Shown here: positions 1 to 9,634 of the stretch, piece by piece
Position numbering within the stretch: the first letter of the stretch is position 1
Layout: each line of letters opens with the position of its first letter
Assembly: GCF_000611645.1 (NCBI RefSeq)
Contig: NW_014012159.1
Location: forward strand, 4,425-14,651
DNA from: Monoraphidium neglectum
Lineage: Eukaryota; Chlorophyta; Chlorophyceae; Sphaeropleales; Selenastraceae
Reading direction: 5' to 3'
Length of the DNA: 10,227 bases
Program-made: the position numbers and the translations under genes
The notes under the pieces: generated by a model
Seen by the model: only the letters and a program-made list of their open reading frames with translations
The model's database searches: none
What the model was told of the DNA's origin: nothing

Positions 1-1344
1 GGGCAGTAACAGCCCCGCCACTGCGGCCACGGCGGCGGCGGCGGGGGCGGCAGGGTCTGAGGCAATCGCGGCTCCAGCAGGCCGTCAGCGGGAAAGCGGC
101 AGCAACAGCGCCGCCTTGGCGGATGCGTGCGGCGCCGCCGCAGATGGCATGCCATCGGACGAGCTGCCGTCCTGGGTGGATGCGCTGGGGCCGCTGCTGC
201 GGGAGCCGGAAATTGCGGCGGCGTTGGAGCGCGGGCTAACGGCGCAAGATTTTGCGGTGCAGGTGGATGCAAGGGGGGGGGGGGCAAAGGGAGGGGGCAC
301 GGGCGCACCTCGCACAGCGGGGCAGGCGTTGGGTGTGGGCGCGAGCGAGCCAGGCTGAATGCACCTTGAACGTGGAAGCAGCTGCTTGCATTGAAATGAG
401 TGCGAGGTGTTTATGAGCACATACATGGTCACACTCACAAACCCCGCACGCATCCGTACACACACACACAGTCACACGCTCACACACACAAACCCACACA
501 AATACACACATGCACGCGCGCACATCTACACTCACGCCCCTCCACATGTCTTGCAACCACCCGCAAACTTGGAACACTATGTCACGTCGACTTGCCCTGC
601 AGGCAGTCCAGTACGTGCGCAGCGTGGCAGTAGACATGAGCCAGTGAGCCCCCGCCCACGATGGCCGCTGCGGTCAAAAGCACACGCACTGCAGACGAAG
701 CCTGGGACAGCGCTCGCGGCTGCAGCGCTGCCCTGCCTTGCCTGTCGGACAGACGCACAGCCCCGTCAATCCGATCCAAACCAGCTTGTCGCATGTGGAC
801 GAGCAGACGGGAGCGGGCGATTGCGATGCCGTTTCAACTAGCCTGGGCCGGCCGGCGTCGCCTGACCAACCATGCACCTCCTTGCCCCGCCCGCCTCCCC
901 CGAACGCCGCCCCGCAGCGTGATCAACTGCGCCCCCGACGCGGCCGCGGCGGAGCGGCGGCTCAGGGCGGCAAACGACCGCAAGTGGGCGGTCTTTGCGC
1001 TGTTTCTTGTGAAGAAGCCCGAGGCGCTGTTCCAGATCACCCTGATGGACCTCGGAACCTTGGAGCCGCTCATAGAGCCGCCCAATGAGGATCTGTGGGA
1101 GTACGTGGTGCGGCAGACCAAGTTCACTCCCCAGCAGGTGGGGGCCGGGGGCCGGTGGCAGAGGCTGGGATGGGACAATTTTAAAGGGGAGGGCAGAGTG
1201 GCCATGGCAAGGCTGTGGGGCGTAGGTCTCCCGGCGCGCCTTGCGCTATGGTGGTTCCGAGCAAAGGGTTTCTGGGCCGAGCTTCTGGTGCTGAGACACA
1301 TACATGCTGTGTCGCACACGTGTACACTCATGTGCACACACACG

Positions 1345-1384
<40 letters not shown>

Positions 1385-1668
1385 CACACACACACACGCA
1401 CACACACACACACACGCACACACACACACATCCATGCACACGCAGTCACATGCTCACACATGCACCCACGCACACATGCAAACACACTCGCGGCACCGCT
1501 CTCAGGGCGCCATAACGGACTGCCTGGCGGAGATGCTGTGCGCGCGCAGCGCGGCCATCCAGTCAGAGCTGGAGTCTCTCACGCGGGACCAGCCTGACGC
1601 CCATGACGTAGAAGCCGGGGAGCTGGTGCTGCAGCGGGCAGAGGGGCTCAAGGTGCGCGGCTCAGAGC

Positions 1669-1715
<47 letters not shown>

Positions 1716-2344
1716 CGCGCGTTCGCCTCAATATGAGTGCTGCAGGGCACAGCGATGACAGAGCGACGGCACAGAGGCGCAGCGCGTGCAGAACAGCCGC
1801 CGGCACCACGAGCGCGCGCACCACCGGGCGCAGCGTGCGCCAAACATCCCTGCCGGCCCTCCCTCAGGCCCTCCACGGGTGGATGGCCGTGGCGGCAAGC
1901 CTGGCGTTCGGCCACGAGACCCTCACGCCGCTGCAGGTGCGTGGCAAGGGCGGGCGCCGCAGGCCCCGCCTGCGCCCCACGAGCAGAGCCTGCGCACAGG
2001 AGAACGGCGTCCCGCAGTTTTTGGGCACGGCGAGCGCAGGGTTTGCGGTCCTCGCACGCCACCTCAGCGCCGGGACCCTGCGTTTTGGCCCGCCCGCAAG
2101 CTGCCAGGGCGCGCACGCGCCTCTGATGTGCCTCCCCATCATGCACCCCCCCCCCCCAAATGCTTCCCCTCAGATCGCCTCCATGATGGCCGCGGGGTTC
2201 CCCTACCATCCGTCGCTGCTGGGCCTCTGGCGCTCGTGGAAGCGCATGCAGCAGCAGGACGCCGAGCCAGCGGCCGGGTCTGGGGATTCAAGCACGGCCC
2301 CCGGCGCAGGCGCGGGCGCCGGCGGCCCCAGGGCGGGCGGCTAG
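1..2344 (+). CDS. 3' part of a six-exon gene for an unrecognised helical protein (5' truncated by window)
   Basis: I reconstruct six exons: <1-262, 603-643, 918-1137, 1506-1652, 1868-1936 and 2174-2344 (TAG stop at 2342-2344). All five introns are GT-AG and every junction keeps frame. The exon 2/3 join is the telling one: CA plus C gives His, then Val-Ile-Asn-Cys continues. The visible part is 302 codons. It begins with an Ala/Ser/Gly-rich, low-complexity stretch (about residues 1-45). A Trp-containing helical segment follows ([19 protein letters not shown]). The central part is mostly alpha-helical ([17 protein letters not shown], then [12 protein letters not shown]). The C-terminus is a Gly/Ala/Pro-rich tail after [18 protein letters not shown] see no signal peptide, catalytic motif or clear membrane span. 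I do not recognise the family and assign no function. The coding call rests on the joined open frame, good splice sites and less repetitive exons between repeat-laden introns. The true start is outside the window. Confidence 0.72.
273..284 (+). repeat. G12 homopolymer in intron 1 of the left gene
   Basis: Twelve consecutive G lie ten bases into the first intron (263-602). Read as coding, this stretch would give a glycine run, one reason for ending the exon at 262. Runs of the same length occur at 2146-2157 (C12) and 4257-4268 (G12), also in introns. Confidence 0.85.
459..540 (+). repeat. CA-rich imperfect microsatellite in intron 1 of the left gene
   Basis: The stretch is dominated by CACA tracts interrupted by short variants such as GTCACACGCT and a CGCGCG patch. 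It lies wholly inside the intron between exons 1 and 2. Translated, it gives His/Thr-rich nonsense ORFs that should not be read as genes. Confidence 0.85.
1329..1431 (+). repeat. (CA)n/(CG)n alternating purine-pyrimidine tract in intron 3 of the left gene
   Basis: About 103 nt alternate pyrimidine and purine without a break, mostly CA dinucleotides with CGCGCGCGCG near 1342-1352 and single CG interruptions later. It is contained in the intron 1138-1505. Such tracts are classic left-handed (Z-DNA) formers. On the transcript it is a long (CA)n, complementary to the (GU)n tract in the next intron. Confidence 0.92.
1671..1721 (+). repeat. (GT)18 followed by (GC)7 in intron 4 of the left gene
   Basis: A perfect GT repeat (1671-1706) runs straight into a GC repeat (1707-1720), giving about 50 nt of unbroken purine-pyrimidine alternation. 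It begins about 18 nt after the donor of the intron 1653-1867. Its sense-strand sequence is complementary to the CA tract in the preceding intron, so the two could pair across exon 4 (1506-1652). Confidence 0.93.
2146..2157 (+). repeat. C12 run forming part of the polypyrimidine tract of intron 5
   Basis: Twelve C precede the acceptor CCCCTCAG that ends at 2173, so the run probably serves as part of the polypyrimidine tract of the last intron (1937-2173) of the left gene. Confidence 0.7.
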
Positions 2345-3240
2345 CCGCGCCGCCCTGCCGTCAGCTGGCGCCGCCTCTGGGCGACCAACGGGTGTCGCAG
2401 ACCTGTGTGTGTGCGCGCATGCGTTAGACAATGGCGCGTGTCGCCTCCCTCCATATGATGTGTTGACACACTGGCAAATTGTTTTGTATGTTTCCTCCTA
2501 AATTGGCGCGGCTGCAGCAGCCGCCAAAGCCACCCCCACTCAGGCGTGCTGTGACTTGCACGGCGCCTGCCTGCGCTTCGCAGCCCACAATCTCGCAGTC
2601 TATGCAATGCAATTTCGACCCCTGGCGCGGCGCCGCGGCGGCGCCAAGCCTGCTCGCCGCGTTGGCACTTGCGTCCCGCCGGCTGGCGCACGCGCTTGCT
2701 GCCGCCACGCCCTCTTTGATGGTTGCGAATTCCCGCTCAAGTTGGCGCCGTGAGGGGCCGCCTTTTGGGAGCTGAAATAACTTTTGAGGTCCACACCTTC
2801 AATACCTTCGATGACGTCCTCTGCCGTTTGGGCCCCACCCCGTCGCGGCAAGGGCCGGCGAATCGGCCAGGCGAGGAGGCAGCGTGCACCCTTCAATGCG
2901 CCGCAGCCGCGCCCCCGCGTGGATCCGCCCGGCCACGAACGCACCGCGCGGGCCGCACTGCCAACGTGCCGGTGCGTGGGCGGCCTTGTGACCAGTGCGG
3001 TGGAGAACCAGCCGCGCGCGCGGCGTTGACGGTTGGCCATGAGTTCGAGGTATTGCCGGCGTTCCATTGAACCCTTTTTGTGTCAAGCATCCATAAAACC
3101 GCGCCTTGTCGCCTTGCGTTCGTCTGACCCGCCCTCAGTCAATGGAAGGTCAAACCCCTCACGAGAATCCATGTGAGCACCGCATCCGTTCCGGAATCGG
3201 TTACAAATCTGAATGACCAGATACAAATGGTGTAATAAAC
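2345..3240 (+). other. Probable long 3' UTR of the left gene
   Basis: About 890 nt separate the TAG at 2342-2344 from the first good polyadenylation signal (TGTAATAAA at 3231-3239). Base composition becomes less extreme toward the end. Short open frames occur on both strands (for example a plus-strand frame ending at 2775 and a minus-strand frame 3067-2600), but none has recognisable protein character or convincing splice context. I therefore read the stretch as untranslated. A short separate gene here cannot be excluded. Confidence 0.45.
3231..3239 (+). terminator. Candidate polyadenylation signal, TGTAA overlapping AATAAA
   Basis: TGTAATAAA combines the green-algal TGTAA signal (3231-3235) with a canonical AATAAA (3234-3239). 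It lies downstream of the left gene in the right orientation, in a locally AT-richer stretch, and is a good candidate for its 3' end. The long distance from the stop codon (about 890 nt) lowers certainty. Confidence 0.5.
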
Positions 3241-3734
3241 ATGGCACACCCCGCCGACTCAAGTCTTTGACCAGGGTGCAGGTTTGTCACCTTGTCAGCC
3301 AGCCAGGGCAGGCAGGGTTGTATGCACCTGTCACGAGTTCGCTGGAACTGCTGCTGAGTCAGCCGTCAGGTTCTCTTACCCCGCTGCCTGGCAGCCTTGT
3401 GCTGCCAGGCAATGTAGGACGGGATGTAGGGGCGGTTGCTCCCCACGCGTCCTGGCTCCAGTAGTGCGGGAGGCCGCCATGGGCGAGGGCCACTCGGGTG
3501 TGTGCCCCGCCTGGCTGCCAGCCTGGCACGGCCAGCTTACTTGCCATCGTTTTTGTATTTTCTTGTTTGCTGAGGCCATATCCATCCCTCCTTAGCTTTC
3601 CTGCCGCCCCTTCCAACATCTTCCAGGCTAGCATGCTCGCTCTAGTCAAGGGCAAGGCTACCGATTTGCAAGACTGCCTGACTTCCGAAATGACACGTGC
3701 GCAAGAATTTGGTCACATACCAAGTGTAATGTTG
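3241..3734. other. Intergenic stretch between convergent 3' ends; no gene seen
   Basis: This is the gap between the plus-strand polyadenylation signal at 3231-3239 and the minus-strand one at 3739-3735. I see no supported coding region. It contains an 11-bp perfect hairpin (3385-3411), a GCTGAGTCAGC palindrome (3353-3363) and several Gly/Cys/Ala-coded short frames without protein character. Confidence 0.45.
3385..3411. repeat. Perfect 11-bp inverted repeat with 5-nt spacer
   Basis: TGCCTGGCAGC (3385-3395), spacer CTTGT, then GCTGCCAGGCA (3401-3411). The arms are exact complements, so either strand can form a GC-rich hairpin. It lies between the convergent ends of the two genes. The half-motif GCTGCCAGGC recurs near 4229 and at 7770-7779. 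Confidence 0.9.
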
Positions 3735-3739
3735 TTACA
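3735..3739 (-). terminator. Candidate THI4 polyadenylation signal (TGTAA)
   Basis: On the minus strand this reads TGTAA, about 180 nt after the THI4 stop codon (3919-3917), within AACCTGTAACAACATTACAC. Signal type and distance suit a green-algal 3' UTR, and it is the first TGTAA I find downstream of the stop. Confidence 0.6.
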
Positions 3740-3916
3740 GGTTAGCGCCTGCGATGCGCGGCGTCGCGTAATAGGTTTGCGACACAAGCACAGCGACAGG
3801 CAGCTGGTGCAAGGCACCGTGCCAAATACCTTCTAATGCCGTTGCAACCGTTGCCAGGCGGGGTGCCACCACCCCGAAATGCGGGGCGGACTGATCAGGG
3901 CGGCACAGTGTCAGGC

Positions 3917-6347
<2,431 letters not shown>

Positions 6348-6529
6348 TGTTGCAGGTAGGAGGGGCTGTGGGGCGGTACGGCGTGCCGGCGGCGTTCGGG
6401 GAGGGGAGAGGGGGCATTGGTGCTGCGCCTCTGGGCTGGCTGGCAGGAGGGACGGGCGGGCCCTTGGTCTGGGAGGGCGTGCGCAGGGCGCCGCGCGCTC
6501 CCAGCCAGGCCCTTGACGGCGCCGGGGCG

Positions 6530-6784
6530 TCAGCCGGGCCGGCCTGGGGACGGCGGCCGCTGCCGCGCCGCGCCGGGCAGGCGGCGGCGCGGCGGACGGC
6601 CGCTGGTGGCGTGCGCTCCGTCACACAAGGGGGCCTGCATGGTCCGGTGCATGTGCAGGAAAAAGAGGGAGGCCCTTCCCGACGCAGGAATTATCCTGAT
6701 CCGGTAATAACGGTATGATCTCAGCCCTTTCGGGCACCCGTTGGGCGTAGGAGGGTCAGCAACACGGAGAGGGATGGCAGGCAT
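6530..6784 (-). other. Upstream ORF through and beyond the TPP aptamer (84 codons plus stop)
   Basis: An ATG at 6784 opens a frame that runs through the whole aptamer and stops at 6532-6530, 183 nt before the THI4 ATG. Two further ATGs in the same frame (6652 and 6640) lie just after the aptamer, giving shorter versions of 40 and 36 codons. The peptide is basic and low-complexity in its second half, with no recognisable domain. If this segment stays in the mRNA, ribosomes would initiate here instead of at THI4. It is probably a regulatory uORF and not a functional protein gene. Confidence 0.4.
6672..6746 (-). ncRNA. TPP (thiamine pyrophosphate) riboswitch aptamer, THI-box
   Basis: The minus strand folds as a compact 75-nt TPP aptamer. 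P1 is GCCC (6746-6743) with GGGC (6675-6672). P2 is ACGG (6741-6738) with CCGU (6713-6710), carrying the conserved GGGUGCC context. P3 is GCCC-GAAA-GGGC (6735-6724), followed by the pyrimidine-sensing UGAGA (6723-6719). P4 is CCG (6704-6702) with CGG (6681-6679). The GAU/CGU internal loop is conserved, and P5 is CAGG (6698-6695) with CCUG (6688-6685) around AUAAUU. Compared with E. coli thiM, P4 (CCU/AGG) and P5 (CUGG/CCAG) differ by compensating changes, good evidence for the fold. P3 is very short for a eukaryotic member. The aptamer lies about 325 nt upstream of the THI4 ATG in sense orientation and should sense the pathway end product. Confidence 0.95.
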
Positions 6785-6797
6785 GCCCAAAAGGTGA

Positions 6798-6819
6798 CAG
6801 ATCACCTACAGGCGATCTG
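6798..6819 (-). promoter_or_regulatory. Small inverted repeat at the predicted leader donor
   Basis: CAGATC and GATCTG (6 bp, extendable by CC/GG after one mismatch) bracket the candidate donor TAG|GTGATC at 6805. The donor would sit within or beside the hairpin, so it could affect donor use. Short palindromes of this size are common, and the role is speculative. Confidence 0.25.
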
Positions 6820-6862
6820 AACGCATGACCTGGCGACCATTGGCGGCATCGGGCCCACGCGC

Positions 6863-6898
6863 AATATAATCAAGGTATGCACATGCAAATGCGATTGG
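6863..6898 (-). promoter_or_regulatory. Candidate THI4 core promoter: CCAAT and TATA-like elements
   Basis: On the minus strand CCAAT lies at 6898-6894 and a TATA-like TTATATT at 6869-6863, about 30 nt apart and in normal order. They lie 120-150 nt upstream of the aptamer in an AT-richer dip. Transcription would start near 6835, placing the riboswitch in the leader. No start-site evidence is available. Confidence 0.4.
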
Positions 6899-6899
6899 T

Positions 6900-8270
6900 G
6901 TTGGGGGGCGGAGGGCTCCCGGGAGCCTCGTCGACGGGGGTACACCAATTCACCTGAAGGCTGTGGGCTGGAGGGCCAAGGAGCGCGAAGGTGCACCTGC
7001 GATCACATGGGGGCGATCAGGGCATCGCCATAGGGGCTCCAGATGTGCGGCCAGGCAGCGCAGGGCTTCCCCACCAGGGGTGCGTGATCTGAACGTTCTG
7101 TGGGGGCGCGCAAGACCCCTCATTGACTCACCGGTAGGCGTACGATAGCTTGTGGAATGAACACGATATGCATGCGCATTGCCTCAAATTGAGCGGGGCC
7201 AGAAACCCGGTTCAGTTTCCAGAAACGTCAGGCGGTCGAATAGGTCCTCCCCGACCCGTGAGAGATGCTCTGGACGCACTGAGCATCCGTGGCAGTGCGG
7301 GGGCTGGCCGTACTTGGGAGACTTTGAAGCTGGCGCTTGTGTCAGCGTGGAAGCGACGGCATCGTGTGTGGCAGACAGCTGAGCTGCAGTGAAGTGTTGC
7401 ACCCAAGAGCTGCATTGCAACAACGGCCTGGACAGCTTGCAAGCAATCACAGCCAATGTGGCATAGAGGCATCCGCCGAGGGTGACGAAGTCATGCCAGC
7501 CACCAACCGCTCTGTCGAACGGTCCACCAGCCAATTGTGCCACGGCCAACCACACCACACGGCCGCAGACCGCGGCCCTCGCCGCCAGCAGCGCTGGTCA
7601 CAAAATACACCGTGATGAGAACACAGAGCAGCCGCCGCGAGTACCGAGAGCAACGCCTAGGAGCGGGCGCGCCACAGAGGCACACTTTCCTGCTGTTCAC
7701 AACCTGACTGCGCCCCCGCCGTTCCCCGGCCCCTCGCGTTCTGGATACCAATCCCACTGCCCTGCTGCGGCTGCCAGGCAACACCGACAGCCTCGACGGG
7801 TGGCAAGTTGTCATGCCCTCAGCGGACGGCGGCGGTGGTAGCGCCGCCTGCGCCTGCTCCAGCAGTTGGTTTCCAAAGGATCTGAACGCGTTCTGGTGAG
7901 CAGAATGCAGCCTCGAGCATCGGTCTGGTAATCGCTGACCTTTGGGGGCAGCAATGGCTGCTCTTGCCGGGTTTACCCTGGAAAGGTTAGGGCTTGGGCC
8001 AAGCAGCAGCTGACGGTGCACCCTGGGGGGGGGGCGAGGGGGGCCGAGGTTGGGGCGCATCGCGCCATCGCCAATCACCAGTGGCGAGACGGGCCGGCCA
8101 GCCGCGTCCCTCGTCGAAGCGCCATGTCGCACCCGCCGCCGCCGCCACGTCTAGATGCTGCGCGCCGGGTCTGGGGGACACGAACAGCTGCTGCAGTGCG
8201 TTCAGCAGCAGTGCTGCAGCCGTGCGGCCTTAGGCGTAGGGAGGTGCATCTCCCGCCACAGCTGGGTGGA
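6900..8270. other. Region upstream of THI4; no gene supported
   Basis: No stretch shows a recognisable protein or a consistent multi-exon frame. The best protein-like open frames are on the minus strand. One, ending at 7184 and open back to a stop near 7600, has a hydrophobic part (GGCLYATLAVIACKL) but lacks an ATG at its upstream end. Another lies near 8235-7987 (LLLNALQQLFVSPRPGAQHL). Either could be an exon or a decayed gene, but splice partners are not evident. The 6900-7150 part has repeated GCGATCA/GATCACAT-type words but no clear element. Confidence 0.35.
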
Positions 8271-8271
8271 T

Positions 8272-8425
8272 GCCAATATTGACCAAAACATTTGAAGGAT
8301 GTTTTGTCGACAAATCTTTTGCCGTGCAGGTATAGTACGCTGACAAAGATACTACAAGTATAGTGTCTACAAAAATATACATATGTACATAAAGGTACTA
8401 TAAAGACCATCGATACTGTAATGTA
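8272..8425. repeat. AT-rich island dense in inverted repeats
   Basis: Composition drops sharply to AT-rich within GC-rich surroundings. The island holds an 8-bp inverted repeat CAAAACAT/ATGTTTTG (8284-8306), the 12-bp palindrome TTTGTCGACAAA (8303-8314), long-range arms TATAGTAC (8331-8338) and GTACTATA (8395-8402), and an inner 7-bp hairpin starting at GATACTA (one T-G pair). I recognise no known element. Candidates are an organelle-derived fragment, a transposon remnant or a structured non-coding locus. Confidence 0.6.
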
Positions 8426-8429
8426 GATT

Positions 8430-8930
8430 GCAAGCCTGCCACTTTGGGGGACTTGCGTCCTCACAACGGAGTCCACCACCGTCAGTAATGGTGCCGCACA
8501 GCAATCTGCGCATCTGGCGCCCCCGCGCCCGCCCTCGCCTCCCCTGACGGTTGCTGCGTGAGTCGGCACAGCCGGGCCGCGGCGCACCCGTCAATGGGGA
8601 CGATAACGCCACCCTGCTTGCCGCGGTTGGATGTGGCCCAGCACAGCGCCACACGTGGGGCCCTGACCCGCGCCTGGCCAACTCGCGTGCTGCCCCACAC
8701 CCGCCTCTCGCGCCTCGGCCGTCACCCCCATCCAACCTGCGCTGGCCCCCGCGCGCCGCGGCGCCTGCTTTCCTGGCACACACACTCACGCACGTTCGTG
8801 TGTGCACTGCAGGGGGCTGCGGTCGGTGGGGGCTGTCGCTGCTGACGGCTGCGGCCGGTCGGGCCCACGGCTCACCAATTGTGGTGCCACTGCAGCATCG
8901 CCTCTGACGCTCGCCAGCTGCCAAATTTGT
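8430..8930. other. GC-rich stretch without supported gene
   Basis: Open frames on both strands are long only because of high GC. Their products are Arg/Ala/Pro-rich and carry no family signature. I see no TPP-like, tRNA or repeat structure. ACACACACTCACGCACG near 8778-8794 is a short CA-rich patch. Confidence 0.4.
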
Positions 8931-8935
8931 CCACG

Positions 8936-9121
8936 ATGGCCCAGTTCCCCGACTTAAGCCCTGAAACCTGTCTGCGCTTTGCAACTGTGCTCCTGCCACA
9001 AGATGATTATATGTTGTCCGATGACATCACGACCCGTCATCGTCGTATATATTACATGACGTCACAAGGGCTCGGCCTTTTTCCTTTGTACCTGCCAGAT
9101 CAAAGCAGACGAGACGGCTAA
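8936..9121 (+). CDS. Possible small protein of 61 aa, unrecognised
   Basis: An ATG at 8936 opens a 61-codon frame ending in TAA (9119-9121). The product begins MAQFPDLSPETCLRF and contains LLPQDDYMLSDD and GLGLFPLYLPDQ. Its amino-acid composition is balanced and acidic-to-neutral, unlike the Arg/Pro/Ala-rich shadow frames nearby. The DNA here is less GC-rich and the ATG context (CACGATGGC) is reasonable. Against it, the stretch contains TATA-like and CRE-like sequences (9045-9065) that would suit a promoter equally well, and I recognise no family. It could also be one exon of a larger gene. Confidence 0.25.
   Translation: MAQFPDLSPETCLRFATVLLPQDDYMLSDDITTRHRRIYYMTSQGLGLFPLYLPDQSRRDG
9019..9064. 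promoter_or_regulatory. Possible promoter-like cluster: inverted repeat, TATA-like and CRE palindrome
   Basis: CGATGAC (9019-9025) and GTCATCG (9036-9042) form a 7-bp inverted repeat with a 10-nt spacer. They are followed by GTATATATTA and the perfect CRE palindrome TGACGTCA (9057-9064). In plants and algae ACGT-core palindromes bind bZIP factors. No transcript start is known and the direction is unclear. Confidence 0.3.
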
Positions 9122-9382
9122 TGTTGAACATGATCAAATGCGACGCGCCCGGCCGCTGCTCGTGCAGGACGGCCGCTGCCGCGGCTGGCACAGCTCATAA
9201 GCCGGGACGTGCGCAGCGTGCGACGGATGTCATGGCAGCCCGTCGCGTGGACGCACAAGTTGGTGGAGGCGACAGGGACAGAGACAGCACCCAGTTGTGC
9301 CTCTCACTATGCTCCTTTTGCTTAGGAGTTGATGCAGTCACACATGACAGCGCATTGGCTGGGCATTCTAGTGGTACAATGA

Positions 9383-9402
9383 GGCTGGCGGCCACGCCAG
9401 CC
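9383..9402. repeat. Perfect 8-bp hairpin with GCCA loop
   Basis: GGCTGGCG (9383-9390), loop GCCA, CGCCAGCC (9395-9402). The arms are exact complements. It resembles other TGCCAGGC/GGCTGGC-type palindromes in the window, but function is unknown. Confidence 0.85.
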
Positions 9403-9634
9403 ACCAGCTGCGTCGCATGAGTCATTCAACAGCGTGCGCCAAGTAACGCCGGGAGTGTGCGGACGGACGGGCAGACTGAACGTGGGGAGCTAGCTAGGCG
9501 GCGGACAGCGCAGTTTTGCTGTGCGGCGACAAGTGACTGTGGGCGCGGTGCGCGCTCGAGGGACAGGTGATGTGCCCAGGCATCTGGGCGCCCAGAAGGA
9601 GGACGCGGGAGTGCAAGGCGGTGACAGACGGCTG

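Larger units (their letters stand above)
6366..6805 (-). other. Probable riboswitch-containing intron in the THI4 5' leader
   Basis: A donor TAG|GTGATC lies at 6805 and an acceptor CCCCACAG ends at 6366, leaving an 18-nt clean leader before the THI4 ATG (6347). Removing 6805-6366 takes out the whole TPP aptamer and all upstream ATGs found between (6784, 6652, 6640, 6417). One of these (6417) is out of frame and overlaps the THI4 start, so some splicing of this region seems needed for efficient translation. In Chlamydomonas THI4 the aptamer likewise acts by alternative splicing of the leader. The exact sites here are inferred by eye, and other donors such as GTAGGT at 6809 are possible. Confidence 0.4.

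Noticed and set aside
400..841. His/Thr-rich ORFs over the CA repeats on the plus strand, and Cys/Val-rich ones on the minus strand
   Set aside because: They are translations of dinucleotide repeats inside an intron. They have no protein character, and the flanking exons splice across them.
1329..1431. Possible CRISPR array or tandem gene repeat
   Set aside because: It is a plain dinucleotide repeat without unique spacers, in a eukaryotic intron.
2600..3067. Minus-strand ORF with a mildly protein-like part (AEDVIEGIEGVDLKSYF)
   Set aside because: It is Arg/Ala-rich overall, has no family signature, and lies within the probable 3' UTR of the plus-strand gene. Kept only as an alternative.
7180..7260. 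tRNA-like words such as GGTTCAGTTTCC
   Set aside because: No cloverleaf can be formed: no acceptor stem or anticodon arm at proper spacing.
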